Assembly: GCA_947683625.1 (NCBI GenBank)
Contig: CANTUR010000457.1
Location: forward strand, 1-64,000
Length of the DNA stretch: 64,000 bases
Direction: 5' to 3'
Source of the DNA: Mallotus nudiflorus
Taxonomy: Eukaryota > Streptophyta > Magnoliopsida > Malpighiales > Euphorbiaceae
The notes beneath the pieces were generated by a model. That model was not told where the DNA came from. It saw only the letters and a list, made by a program, of their open reading frames with translations, and ran no database searches. Positions 47,340 through 60,643 of this stretch are shown here, one piece after another (position 1 is the first letter of the stretch; every line of letters begins with the position of its first letter). Made by a program: the position numbers and the translations under genes.

Positions 47340-47444
47340 AGAACCACTCATTAGTGCCTAACTCATAATCAACCTCTCTAGCCAACATATGAATAGCTTA
47401 AGTCATAGACCTATAGAGATGAGAGACAAAAATAAAATTTAGGG

Positions 47445-48725
47445 GTTTTTACACAAATATACAAAATAACAAAAAAAAAATCTTTCAAAAAAATAGTTGA
47501 CCTTAAAAATTTTTGAAAGTATTTTTTCTAACTATTTTTTCAAATATAGTTCATTCCTCTTGTCACCTTTATTTTTTAGGTTGTCTGTTTTTTTTCAACA
47601 TTTTATTTATTTTCTTTTTTTTTATTTTTTTAATTTTATACTATTTTCATTTTTTCTCAATATTTTTTAATGCCTTCATCTATTTTTTCTCAATAATTTT
47701 TTCTAATATTTTTTCTATTGTTTTTCATTTTTTTCTCAATATTTTTTTGCTAAACATTTTTTTCTATTTTATAATAATATATTTTTTCTCAACGTTTTTC
47801 TCTAATATGTTCTTTTTTTTTATATATATTTTTAAGGTATTGTCTTCATTTTACTCCCAATGTTTTATTTTAAGACTTTTTTTTTTAAAAATGAATAATT
47901 ATGAACAAAACATCTTCAATTGTTATTTAACCAAGTAATAAATATTTTCAACTGTTATAACAATAAGAAATCAACACAATTTTCTCCTTTTTTATTCTTA
48001 AAGATTAGGATTTTATTTTTTACTTTAATTTGTTTATTAAAATGTTTTAAACTTTTTTTTAAAAAATTATTTGATACTTATTGACCATCAATTTATAACA
48101 AGTTTACAATTCTTATATTGTATTTGTAATATCAACAAAAAAAAAAGCTAAAAAATAGAAAAAAATAACAGATTGAAACAACAACAACAAAAACTTAAAA
48201 AATAACTAAAACAAAAAAAATCAACAAAATTTATGTTGTTGATTTTTGTTGATTGTCAGTTATTGATTGTTGTTTATTTTTGTTTATTGTTTTTTATTTT
48301 TTTAATTATTTTTTGAATTATTTTTTCATTATTAATGACACAATTAAGGCTATAAATAAAAATTTTACTTTTATTAGTATTAATGATAAAACTAATGATT
48401 TTTTATATATCTCATAATTTTTATTGTTTTTATTGTTATTTTTTATTTTTTTAAAAAAAATTAACAAATATAAACAAAGAGAAATAATAAAAACAATTAA
48501 AAGTTACAACTGAAATAACAAAATCAACAAAAGCAATAAAAATTGCAGTTGTTGATTTTTGTTTATATTTATTGTTTTTTCAGTTTTTTCATCATTAATA
48601 ATAAAATTAAGATCATAAATATAATTTTTACTTTTATTAGTATCAATAATAAAAATAATGATTTCTTTGATATATTTCATAATTTTTTTATTTTTATTGA
48701 AAGAAAAATTATTAAATACCATGGA
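47445..48725 (-). repeat. AT-rich dispersed repeat, second arm
   Basis: Reverse-complement relative of 5282-6460. It also contains a ~255-bp internal direct repeat (cttttattagtat(t/c)aat blocks near 48370 and 48630). The long Phe/Ile/Leu-rich frames are T-tract artefacts. Confidence 0.65.
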
Positions 48726-49153
48726 TAATTTTTAGTTTAATTAGTTTAATTTCTAAATTTTAAATAATATAAAAAAATAATTATTGACAACTATGGGTAA
48801 TCTTTTATTTAATTAGCTTAATTTTTATATTCTAAGTAATAGTAAGTTTTAAAATTAACAAAAGTTGTTATTTAGAATATAAAATTAAATTACTTAAAAT
48901 ATACAAATTAAATAAATAAATAAAATTAACTTAAATTAAATATGCCTAAAGAAAAAAAAAAGATGAGACTAACACAAACACGCGAAAACACTAATCTTAT
49001 GTCTAAAGTTTCAAATTAGACCAAAATCAAGTCAAAGATGAAAACAACAAAGATAAAACTGAAACAAAAAATTAGCTCGGGACATGAACGATATTAATGG
49101 CATTGACCAACCCATGCAATGAAATTTCCTCTAAAATTTAGCTCTATAGGAAA
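48726..49153. other. No gene seen
   Basis: AT-rich then moderately A-rich sequence up to the left end of the hAT element. No recognisable motif. Confidence 0.6.
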
Positions 49154-50439
49154 TAGGGGTGTGCACAGTTCGACGGAGGACATGTGAAATTTAATCAGTT
49201 TTGTGAAGGGTTATGGCAAACCGAACCGAGCCAAATATATTTGAAGAACACATGAGTTCGATAAACCGATTAGTTTGGTTTGGTTTGGCCAATTGATGGG
49301 CTGGGTATATATATATAATTCAACCTACAATAATATAATATAATTACATAGACTATTTATCATGTAACTTTGATCACAATTACAAAACTTGATATATCAA
49401 AATATTTCTAAGTCATTAGTCATTATATTTACAGCAACAATCAACTGCTTCCACTTATCAGAACATGACTTCAACAAAATATTAGAAGCCAAAACTAAAA
49501 GCTTCCACAAAAAAATTATTATATGCAAAAGGCCTGCATATCATTTGCAAAAATATTTGAATGCAAACTATAGCTTTTGTGCACCCAAAAGCTTACAACT
49601 TACAATTCATTCATGCATTTTAACACAAATAGAATAACACAGATTAAGAATAATTCAAATTCAGTGAGAAGAAAATTAAAATCAACAAGTAAAAAGGGCT
49701 CAACTTTTTAAAGTTTTCAAGTCATGTCCAAATGGCACCAGAATTTCTGGCAACAAACAGATGTCACCTAAGAGATTTCAGTAAACACATTCACACAATC
49801 TACATAAAAACTTAGGTGGAAGCTTCTTCATTGCCTAACCCAACCAAATATTCATAGAAATGCAACCAATAGCAAAAAGCAAAAGCAAATAATTGAAAGA
49901 CAAGTAGACAGAAATAAAATGCAAGGTGGGCTCAGATCTCATAAATTGTAGTTTAGTGTAAAAATGCAATCATAAATTTTAGCAACAAAATACATACCAC
50001 ACAGAAATTTCAGCAAGCACGTTTACTTTTTAGCTTAATATAGGTGGAAGCATCATCATAGCCCATAATTAGAAATGACACTGATAACTGAAAGTCAGCC
50101 ACATTAGTATTGCTATTTAATGGGTTTATCATACAAAAATATTGGTAACTAAAGGTCAGCCACTTCAGTGTTACAGTTCAATGTATTTAAACTCATTCAA
50201 TAACTAAAACTAGCAACTAAATCATAGTCACTTTAGTATTGGTCACAAATAGCATATAACATAGAGCACATGTAGAGAAGTGAGCAGTTAGAGTATTATA
50301 TAATGCCAAGAAAATTTTACTAAAATTTCATGTTAAATGGCACTTGTTGATGCCATAGATAGGCCAAATCCAACTACAGGTAACTCTATCAAACAAAGAA
50401 AATATAAGTAATTTATTAGATTGAGAAGAAAAAGCATAA

Positions 50440-52800
50440 TTAAGAAAAATTAAAAATAAAAATATAAGACCAATGTAACTTCCATAAACCTTTCTCAAAC
50501 TGCTCAACTTTATATATGGACTCCTCAATTAAGACTAGAGTTATAGATAATCTCATCCAGTCTGCAGAACAAATTAAAGCTTCCACAATTTTGGGTGTGA
50601 ATGAACTTCTAAAATAATCAAACACCCTCCCTCCTTTGCTAAAAGAAGATTCAGAGGCTAATGTGGATATTGGCACATTTAACACACCATGTGCTAAGGT
50701 TAAAAGAATAGGAAATCTCTCGGAATTAATCTTCCACCATCTGAGAATGTTAAATGTGTCATCTTCTTTAATCACAACCTCAAAGAGATAGATATCTAAT
50801 TCAAATTTTTTGTTCCTACACTGTCCAAGTTCCAGCTTGTGTTTCTTAAATTTAACTTTTAACAAGGACCCAAATTTCATATAATCACTAGAAGCACCCT
50901 CAGTGGCAATATATGCGTATCCAGATTGAGAAGTAGAATAAGGAGGTGATTTGCTAGAAGTACAATAGTCATCAAACAATTCATATATGCAGCTTTTACA
51001 TTATAGTTCAGGCTTTCACCTATAAAATCCCCATAAATATGCTTAAGGATCAACTCCATGTATTCCAGCTTGTCTCTAGGATCAAGCATAGTTCCAATGA
51101 AAATCAACAAGTTCATCTTCTGAGTATCACCCTAATATTTGTCAAATTTGGCTTTCATAAAAAAGCCTATTGCTCTTTTACTAAGATCAACATCACTTTT
51201 CCACTCATTTAAAGTATAGAAAAGATCATAAATTTTAGAGAAAAATGAGTTAGTAATAAAATACTGAGAACTAAAAATTCTTAAAGTCATCTTATAAAAA
51301 TGATGCAAGAAGGCATTAAGTGGTTTAACAGAATTCCAATCCAATATATCAGGTACATCATCCCTTAAGTCAGCTCTAAACGCATGTTCGTATTCCTCAT
51401 ATTTTTCAAACACTTTGTCAAATAAGCAAGTAGTTTTTAACATATCATAGGTTGAATTCCACCTAGTGGCCACATCTAGAGATAATGAACACTTTGTGTC
51501 ACGACCTAACATCGGAAGTCATGACCGGCACTAAGGAATGGGAATTCTTTCGAGTCTGAAACCCGTAGCAAGCCTTAAAAATTAAAAGTATGCAATAAAT
51601 AATATAAAATATACGACAGAATTAAAACTTTTTTTTTAAATAAGATAAATGAAAAATATACACAATTAATTAAAATATATAAATGAAATTAAAATTTTTA
51701 TTAACACTACATATCCCAAAATATATTTATATTATTTAAAATATCAATCATTACACTTTGACTCTACACCAAGCAAGTCAGCAAATTTCCTAAATTTGTA
51801 CAACCTCGCAGGTGAGTTCCTAATATATCTAAATGCTTCTCTAACCCTTTTAACTGACTATCCAGATTCATTCAACTCCTCATTTACTACTAAATTTAGG
51901 ATGTGTGCAATGCATCGTATGTGAACATATTTATTTTGACAGTAGATGTCCTAAGAAAATAATTTTTTCTTAAAAAAACAAGGGTAGTATCATTTAAAGA
52001 TGCATTATCTACTGTCACTGTGAAAATATTTTTCAAACCCCAATCAAGAAGATAGTTTTCTAAAGCTTTTACAATGTACTCACCCTTATAAAAAGTAACA
52101 GGGACAAATGAAATTATCTTTTTCTAGATCTACCACTTAGAATCAATGTAATAAGTTGTAATACACATGTAGTTTATGCATTAAATTAATGTCCAAGTGT
52201 CTGTTGTTATGCATACTCTTTGACTTTTGGTAATGATTAATGAAAATATTTTTCAATTTTAGCCTTGCATCTAAATATGTTTGATAACAGTCTTGACTCA
52301 ATGTCCATCTACTAGGTTCTTGAACCTAGGGCAGGCAATAGACATAAATTGTTTGAAACCCTCTCCCTTAACAAATTTAAATGGAAGCTCATTTACAATG
52401 CACATGTTAGACATTGCAATCCTAATAGCATCATTATCAAACTTTCAAGTCCCAATTACACCCACAATTTCAGAACTATGCAAATTAAGTTGCAGAGTTA
52501 ATAGGCTTTGTCTAATGGATTTAGGGTTAGGGTTTTACATGTAAGTCAACATGTGATTTCTAACAAATAATGTACTATTTTTTTTGGATCAGCATGTAAT
52601 TATTTAGCACAATATATAAATTTAGCTTTTACTAACTTCCCTTGCTCATGGATTTTCTTCAAGTGCTGCCACACTTTGCTTCTGCCTTTAGTATCCTTTC
52701 TCTTTTTATCTTTTTTAGCAACTTCTGGTTGCTTTGAGGCTTACACCTTTATAACACCACCAATAGTAGCTTAATTGCCACAGGCAGATTCTGCTTGAAT
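50440..52800 (-). pseudogene. hAT (Ac/RICESLEEPER-type) transposase pseudogene
   Basis: Read from high to low coordinates: BED zinc finger (SKVWQHLKKIHEQG, YCAK) near 52690-52590; INELPF-type segment (NELPFKFVKGEGFKQF) near 52400-52330; TTDTWT near 52215; MCITTYYIDSKW and VTVDNASLND near 52170-52000; CIAHILNLVVNEEL near 51900. Then LDVATRWNSTYDML (51480-51440), MNLLIFIGTMLDPRDKLEY (51116-51060) and the C-terminal dimerisation domain WWKINSERFPIL..STLASESSFSKGGRVFD (50735-50600). Stops (for example after IDSKW) and frameshifts interrupt it, and it is split by a 259-bp LTR insertion. Confidence 0.88.
51497..51755. mobile_element. Miniature family A LTR (259 bp)
   Basis: Has the family A start (TGTCACGACCTAACA… gtagcaagcc) and the family A end (actacatatccc… atcattaca), but the ~3 kb between them is missing. 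Target duplication ctttg is at 51492-51496 and 51756-51760. It interrupts the hAT transposase frame; removing it rejoins …GVESK|CSLSLDV. An internally deleted LTR that still moved, or that was deleted after insertion. Confidence 0.9.
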
Positions 52801-54679
52801 TTCTATTTACAACTGAATTATATCCAAAGCAAAACAAAAGCGTCATAAATTAATCAAAGCCAAAGCAAGCATTAATCACACCAACTAAGTAGCAATCACA
52901 ACGGGCAACCAGTAACAACAACAACAACTATTATATCATTATTTGACAACGAGAAATATAAAAACAACAATCATAAAAAATTTCAATATAAACATTTGCA
53001 AGTATAATGAAAAATTAATTTTAAATAAGCAAGTATGAGTAAAAAATTATTTAATAATCAAAATATATTTTTTAAAAATAAAATTATTAGTAAAAAATAA
53101 TAATTAGTTATATAATCATTTTAATTTAATAATATTAAAAAATTATTAGTATAAAAAAATTATTTTTAAATAATCACCTTGAATCAATAGTAAAAAAATT
53201 ATTTTAAAATACAATTTAACTAATAACTTATTTTACATAATCATTATCAAGTTAAAAACTCAAAGAAACAACAATCTATTATTTATAAATATTATCAAAA
53301 ATCAAAGTTAAAAATTTTATATAATCAATGAAAAACAAAAACACTAAGATCAAGTAAAAAAATTTATCAACAAGAGAAATAAAGATATTACCTTTTAAAT
53401 ATTGTTCTTTCAAGTGCAATCTCTGACTCGATTTGTTTTCAAATATGCAACTTCTACCAAAATGATCAACTGATGGTCAGATCCACACATTAAAGGCTTC
53501 TACCTTTAAGATCTCTCAATGAGATCAAAAAAACACTTTGCAGATCCAACCAATAGTTTATTCACTAGTAGACAGTAGTAGTACATGCAAAAAAATCAAA
53601 GAACAAATATATCTCCATAAAAATAAATAAAATGAGGAAAACAAAATACCCAAAAATTTATAAAACCTTTAGATGTAACAAGATCTTTACCATATCTTGC
53701 TGTTCTAGCAGCTAAAGGCCCTCACATGTCGATTTCATCATTTTCAATGTTTATTTTTGTACATTGACAATAACAAAAACAAAAACAAAATAAAAAATGA
53801 TAAATTTTTTATACAACAAACATTGAGTCAAAAAGATTAGAAGGAAATAGACAATAAAAAGAGAATAGAAAATAGAGAGCGAAGCAATTTATACTAAAGC
53901 AAGGGAAGAGGCAAAGCTAGAAGGAGATGATAAAAGAACGACAGTGAGATGAAAGGGTACTAGGTTAAGGTTTAAGGTTAGTAGAAGAGAGAAGAAGGGA
54001 CTAGAAGGAAGGTTCGAGATTTACAAAGGGCAGCAAAAAAAGAGAGGGGGGGGGGGGTGAATGAGAGGAATGAGAGCCTTATATAGGTGGAGAGGATATT
54101 TTTTAGGGTTAGGGTTGGGGGTATTAAAATGGTGTAGTTTTAGTACTAGGCAATAATGGTTTTGTTTTTCCATTGGTTCAGTTAATTTAACACTCTAACC
54201 GAACCATAAATCGATAACCAGTTTTATGCATTTTTCCAAGCGAACTACCACTTACCTTTTCTCGGTTACCAAGTCGACCATGATTTTTGGCTCAATTCGA
54301 TCGGTTAATGTTCACCCCTAATAAAAAGAGCTTTACAATCATCAATGAGTATACATAACAGTTAACGATAAATTATTTTAAGTAAGAAAGAAAATAATTC
54401 ACATTCTTTATCTTTTAGAATACAACGACTAATGTATTTATACAGGAGGAATACAACAACTTTAATTGTTATAAGTGAGCTAAAAAGAGAGTGTTGTGAG
54501 AGAGTTAAAGGTAGAATCTTGCATGAGATTTATGGTTATAGATTTGGATAGCTTTAGCTAAACATGGACAACTACTTTAGCTATTTGCAATCTTTAGCAA
54601 CAAGAGGATTTTTTTTCCTTAGGTGGTTTTGTATTTATTGGGAGTATTGGAACCCTATAATGAGGAGCAGTTATAGAGC

Positions 54680-56325
54680 TGTGTGGTTTATCACCCTCTG
54701 TCAAGCTATGACATGATGGATGCTAAGCTTATTATGAAAGAAGGTGAATGGTTGTTTGGCAAAAGGCTTGGTGAAGAGATTTGCAATTTGATGAGGTGAT
54801 GGAATATTACGGGGTTATGAGGGCACTAAAGACTACTTTTTCTCTAACAAAGTGGTAGTTAATTTCAATGTGTTTTGTCTTGGCATGGAATACAGGGTTA
54901 ATTATCATGAAAAGTGCACTTTTGTTATCGTAAAAGATTTAAGGGGTGTCATAAAGGGAAATTCTAATGTCTTAGAGCAAGAATGAGATCCATAACAGCT
55001 CTATTATGGTGCTTACCATAGCTTGATATTTAGCTTTAGAGCTTGATCTAGACACTGTGGATTATTTTTTTTAGGAGTAGAAGATGCAAGTGGCTCCTAG
55101 GTAGATGTAGTATCCTGATGTACTCCATCTGGTGTTTGAGCATGCTGCTTAATTGGCATCACAAAACCCATATAATTTGAGTGGACTTTGAGTTAGGAAA
55201 GTGAGTCCATGGTGCATTGTTCCTTTGAGGTACTGAAGTATTCATTTGACTGCCTTCATGTCACCTTTCAGTAGGAGTTTACAATTTTTGATAGAACTTA
55301 TTAACTGCTTGAACGATGTCCAGACAGATATATGTCATATATTAAAGAGGTCCAACCAGACTGCAATATATGGTGGCATAAATGAGCTTTGAATTTTAGG
55401 AAGTGGATTGAGTTGTGACATCCATAGCGATGGTGATGTGAAAGATGTTCATCATTTTGGCTCGATTAAGGAGGTTTTTAATGTAGTTTCCTTGTGAGAG
55501 AGTGATGCTGTTGCAAATTGGTGAACTTTAAGGCCAAGGAAGTTGTAGATTTCACCAAGGTCCTTTAAAGTAAATTTGAAGCTAAGCTGCTTAAATAAGG
55601 AATTGAATGGATTGGTCATCATTACTTGTAAGAATAATATCATTAACACATATTAGCATGAGATTAGTTTTATGATCTAGGTGAAATGTAAATAAAGAGG
55701 AGTCAACTTTGATGCAAGTAAACCCAATGTGATTTAAAAATTTGGACAATCTATCAAACTAAGCATGTGGCGCTTGCTTGAATCCATATATGGACTTATT
55801 TAGTTTGCACACGAAATTTGAGAGATTGGGATTGGTATGGCTTGGGGGTTGCTTCATGTACATTGTTTCCTTGAGGTGACCATGGAAAAATGCATTTTTG
55901 ACATTAAGTTGTCGTATTGTCCAATTTACGTTGTAGTGATAGCAAGAAGCAATCAAATGGTAGTGAGTTTTATAATTGGATTGAATGTTTCTTTATAGTC
56001 TAAGCCTTTAATTTGGATATATCCTTATGCTACTAGGCGAGCCTTATGGCATTCAATGGAACCGTCTTCCTTTAATTTTATTTTGAAGATCCACTTTGAG
56101 CCAACGAAGCGGATTTGTTGGAGGTCTGGGCACTAAGAACCACGTGTCATTAGTCTGCAGGGCTGTCATTTCTTGTTGCATAGCTTCTTGCCATACAGGA
56201 ATGGACAAGGCTTGTTTATAATTTTTGGAATGAAAGTCGGAGATGTAGCGAGGAGTGCTTTGTGAGTCTTTTTGTCTCGCAAGCGTGTTTAGTCTCCTTG
56301 GCGAGCGTAGGATCCAATTCATTTG
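54680..56325 (-). pseudogene. Truncated copia pol pseudogene
   Basis: On the minus strand: pre-RT segment (WQEAMQQEMTALQTNDTW) near 56210; reverse transcriptase (WTIRQLNVKNAFFHGHLKETMYMKQPP) near 55930-55840; post-YVDD segment (FTLKDLGEIYNFLGLKVHQ) near 55580; RNase H pieces (FYDNKSALFMI, KTKHIEINYHFVREKV) near 54930-54830. Gag, protease and integrase are absent. Multiple stops and frameshifts. 54330-54680 carries a TATA-like TGTATAAATACATT on the minus strand and may be its 3' LTR. Confidence 0.85.
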
Positions 56326-56805
56326 TATGTTTATTAGTGCCTTTGCAATTCAGATTAATTGTGTTAAATTGGTTTTAATTGCCACTAAATTAGAAAATTT
56401 TTTTAAATTTGAGAAAACAAAAAAATGATTTTTAAATTATTAAGCCATTTTCTTTTTACTCTTGTTTAGTTTTGCTCTACATATTGGAAAAAAAAATATT
56501 TTTTTTCCACATGTAATTAAATTTCTTTTTTTTTTTAATAAAATGGAAATTTTTTAGCATAAAAAATGTGTTTGAAGTTTGATAGAAAGTGTGATAAAAT
56601 TTGTTTAAAAATAAACTTTATTTAGTGATGAATTTCCCAAGATGACATAAGTAAAATTTATAATTAACAGGAAAAATATGAATTTGAATTCCAAATTTCG
56701 AAAACTTTATTTGATATATAAATTTCAAAAAAAAAAAGAAATATTATATATTGAAAAAGTGTTGTATACAAAATTGCTCAAGTACGAAAAAATGCGATTA
56801 AAATT
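56326..56805. other. No gene seen
   Basis: AT-rich sequence with poly-A and poly-T tracts between the copia relic and the conserved exon-like block. Confidence 0.6.
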
Positions 56806-57118
56806 CCTGCTTATGCTTTGATACCCATTGGTCGTCTCTTTAGCTCATAACGGAGCAAGACAAAAGACCCCATTAAGGGAGTCGTGGAGCTTTCTATCCC
56901 TCATCGAGCTTCAACACTCGGACACTGACACAATGATGTTAGTTGAAACTTGGCTCGACACCAAGAAGAAAAGTAAAAGAAATCTCCCAATAATTGAAGA
57001 AAGTTCATTTAAAAGGTAATCAAAACAATTCATTATAATGTATGTATGATCTTGAGATTATAATTCCTGCATCATTCCAAAGTCATTAGCCTTATTGAAA
57101 AATGTATAAATGTTATCA
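56806..57118 (+). other. Unidentified exon-like conserved block, copy 2
   Basis: Homologue of 10436-10755. Open frame 56828-57019 (LAHNGARQKTPLRESW, LQHSDTDTMML) aligns codon for codon with copy 1. No family recognised. Flanking similarity extends about 100 bp past the frame, through tataatgtatgta(t/a)gatctt. Confidence 0.5.
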
Positions 57119-57769
57119 TGTTGTTTTGATTTTTTTTTTTTAACTTAATACAAATGGTTAATTTCTAATATTACAATGAGGAGAGAGGGAGGTAGAGGGT
57201 TCAAACCCTACTCTTTTTAAATTGAATTTCCTTACCTTTTACCATTTGAATTACTTGTAAGGAAACATTATGATGTTTTAATCTAATGTTTATATTCAAC
57301 ATAAATATTTTTTCAAAAATAAATACACTTATATCATTTTAAAAATTATTTATTTAAACCTCTTTTGTAAATGATGTAATTCATTATTTTCTAACATATG
57401 TAAAAAAAAATTAGATAAATGCTCATTTTTGCTTTTAATGTTATGAAGAGCAGCATATTTACTTTTAAAGAAAATTTAAAAATATTCAAACACAATTTTC
57501 TTAAAAAAATATTTAAACTCCTCAATAACAATATTATTAACTAATCGTTTGTTTTTCATACTTGTGAGATTTACTGATACCATGACATAATAAATATAAT
57601 TTCGTATATGAATTCTTTTAAAAAAAATTAAATAGAATATTCATCTCATATTATTTCAAAAAAATTAGGAGCATTTAAACCCAAAAAATTTCATCTCATC
57701 TTGTACAAATATTTTGTCTATATTTTTTAAAATTTTCGCATAAAAGATTACATTTAAGGCTTTTTTAAT
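57119..57769. other. No gene seen
   Basis: AT-rich sequence. A short gagggttcaaaccctac at about 57197-57212 resembles a tRNA T-arm but stands alone. Confidence 0.6.
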
Positions 57770-58470
57770 AATATAATTGGATTATGGCAATTTCTAGATT
57801 AACATAATAATTAAAGAAGTTTTGCTTACGATTTTCTCTCTAATCTAATTATTTGTTTTTGCCTTTCTCCTTCCAAAGCTATCCAAAAGAAAGCAAGAAA
57901 AGAGATCTCAAACTAAATGTTCATAATGACTACAAGAAAAATATTTAGTGTCAAATAAAAAAATTTCTGTAACCGTAATTTTGAGCCCAAGTTCATAAGT
58001 GTCAGTACAATATATAATAATATTTCTCACAATTTAATAAGAAAATATTTAAAATTATAATTTTAAAATAATCTTTAACTTTTAGGGACTAATATATCAG
58101 ATCATCAGTAAAAATATGTCATTGATTTTGAGTCTTAATTTAGAATTGTCACAATATAAAATAGTATTAGTCACTATTTAATAAAAAAAAAAGTATCATT
58201 AACCATGATTAAATTAAGATTAACTGTAAGACAATAGGCAATTAACATAACAGTTAAAATTCAAAAGTTTCATGAGTTCAAAATATTTATAAATCACTAT
58301 CCAGAGATATTGATTTATAAAGGGGAGAGATAAGCTAATTTCTCTCTCTCTTTATTGTAGTACAGTCATTATTCGAAAATCAAAATAGCATGATAATGCT
58401 ACTGTTGTTTTTTTCTTCCAATTTCGATTCTTAGATAAGCGTTTATAGTCATTAAAAAAATTAAAAGGCT
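57770..58470. repeat. Segment 'C' copy 3, MITE-like repeat and methyltransferase 3'-end-like sequence
   Basis: 57780-57930 matches segment C at 8490-8640 and 43000-43148. 57931-58290 matches the MITE-like repeat at 46462-46730 and 11900-12060; its edge actacaagaaaaatattt resembles a CACTA terminus. 58348-58440 matches the methyltransferase 3' flank and its stop-codon neighbourhood (ttcttagataagc against tctcagataagc). No coding exon follows. Confidence 0.65.
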
Positions 58471-58559
58471 TCAATTTAATTTTTTGTAACAAATTAAATT
58501 GTCTATGTATTCTCTTGTGGTATAGAGAAATCAAAACTTACATAGTTCTATTACTTTTT

Positions 58560-60075
58560 TTTTTTTTTAAATTAAGCTCATTTATATCTTAAATAATTAA
58601 TCACTTCCAACACCGGAAGTTGAAGTTTTCATTCCTCCATCGGTTATGAAGTTAAATAAATTTTCATTTTTGTCTTTTTTAATTTCTTGTGTCCTTAATG
58701 CCACTTTTGACTAGTCATCCAACATGTTTGAGCCTCAAATGATTTGGGAGTCATGGATAATTGAGTCTCATTTAAAATACTTTCTTCGGCACTAAATATT
58801 TGTTCAACGGTTATCATTGAAACCAAACTTAAAAAAAAAACTTATTTAGCAATTAGTGAAATGGTTAAAAATGTATTTTGGTGTCAACTCCATTATTTAA
58901 GGATCGGAATTTGTTTTCCAGATTTGCTATCATCAAATTAAAAAATAATTATTAAATAAATGTCAAGTTCAGAAGGTGAACCGGATGATCTTTGAGTCCT
59001 TTTTGTCTTTGCAACAAGACCCGATCACTTATATTAATTTTATGTTGTTCATCTCCCACTTGACTAGTAGGAAAAGGAAAAGGAAAAGAAATAGAAGAAT
59101 AAAAAGAAGATGTGCCAATATTTACATTATCTTTATATTCATTAAATAAATCTACTAATATTTTTCTGACATTTTTAATTATTAATTCTATATCTATATC
59201 ATTATCTTCCATAAGACTTAAACATCCATAATATATACTTAAATAATAATATAGGGCATCTATTTTAATTCTAGGATAAAAAACACATACCACAAGATTA
59301 ATTAATGGAATGAATTTAAAATAATTTAACCATATTATTTTCAGTATTAAAATTGATTCTTTCAAAATAATATCATTTTCGTGTTCTTGAATTGCCCCAA
59401 CAATGTTGCAACATTCAATTAATAATAAATGTGATGTAGGATGATAAACACCTCCCAATTTTGTGGATATAAATAAAGTTGATGCACATTATTGGAAATA
59501 AATGTGCACAATCAATCTCTATCAAAATGACTCGTTTAATAATTCATAGGCTGAATTTCAATGAGTCAAAACATTTCTTGGGAATTTTTTTTGGTCTTTT
59601 ACCATTTTCTTTGCAAAATTTTCCCCAAGATTTCATTATTTGTAGACATGTCTATAAAAATGAAATTATTTTTTTAATTGGTGATAGAACCACATCCAAT
59701 GATTTTAAACTATTTTTTAACACATAAATTTAAAACATAACATGCATATCTAACATTGAAAATTTTTCTTCCAATATATGGTTGACAAATAAATTGGAGA
59801 TCGGTATTCATTACGGTATTATCAAATGAAATTGAAAAAAATAATCTAATTAAAAAATATTCTTCTAAAATATATTTAATCATTCTAAAAATATTATTAA
59901 CGTTCCGGTTATTAAAAACTTTAAATGCAATAATTCTTTTTTATAATAACTATTTATTGTCAATCAAATGACAAGTTATTGTCATTTATGAGTGATTTTG
60001 TTAACAATCACTCCAAATATCACTAAATATGCATACACGTCTATTAAAATTCATAAATAATTTTGTAATTTTTTC
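58560..60075 (-). pseudogene. Second hAT transposase pseudogene
   Basis: Readable blocks from high to low coordinates: RVCIFSDIWSD near 60040; CHLIDN and KRIIAFKVFN near 59970-59920; ISFDNTVMNTDLQFICQPYIG near 59830-59770; YACYVLNLCVKN near 59740; WGKFCKENGKRPKKIP near 59630-59590. Then 58952-59458 reads VYHPTSHLLL..ILKIIWLNYFKFIPLINLVVCVFYPRIKIDAL, and the C-terminal relic SMITVEQIFSAEESIL lies near 58830-58790. Different branch from the hAT at 49-54 kb. Frame breaks throughout; ends not found. Confidence 0.82.
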
Positions 60076-60512
60076 TTATTTATATAAATTAAATAATGTT
60101 TGTTTTAATTAAGCACACATTTAGTTTGCGAACTCATTTTTTTTTTTGACAATAATTAATAAAACTAACTTTTTCACCAAAACTAAAAGATAAATCTTCC
60201 ATACAGCATTCTAGCTAATTCAAATTGACTGTGTTCATCACTATATTTAAATAAATGAAGATGATGATGATCTTACACACGAGACCATACTCTCCTTATA
60301 CATAAACACTACTACTGTAGTTTTTAGAATACAAATTAGAGTTTAAAGTAAACATTTACATAAAATAGCCGGAACGGAAGGACACCAATGAAGAACTCTA
60401 CTACTAAGGTATGACGATATAGGATCTTCTAGAAAAATAATTGAGGGGGGTCAGACCTCACTGAGTGAATTATTATACTATATATACATGCAATCTAAAA
60501 CATATCCAATCA

Positions 60513-60643
<131 letters not shown>

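Larger units (their letters stand above)
49154..54320 (-). mobile_element. hAT DNA transposon, autonomous-type but decayed (5.2 kb)
   Basis: Left end TAGGGGTGTGCACAG and right end (reverse complement) TAGGGGTGAACATTAACCG are hAT terminal repeats. Both subterminal regions are rich in aaccgaacc/ggtttggtttgg motifs (49215-49300 and 54155-54310). The 8-bp flanks (ataggaaa, ataaaaag) agree at only five positions. A transposase pseudogene lies inside on the minus strand. A miniature LTR later inserted at 51497. A G homopolymer is at about 54045-54057. Confidence 0.8.

Noticed and set aside
57190..57215. tRNA T-arm-like gagggttcaaaccctac
   Set aside because: No acceptor, D or anticodon stems can be placed around it and no A box at the right distance; a SINE relic is possible but unsupported.
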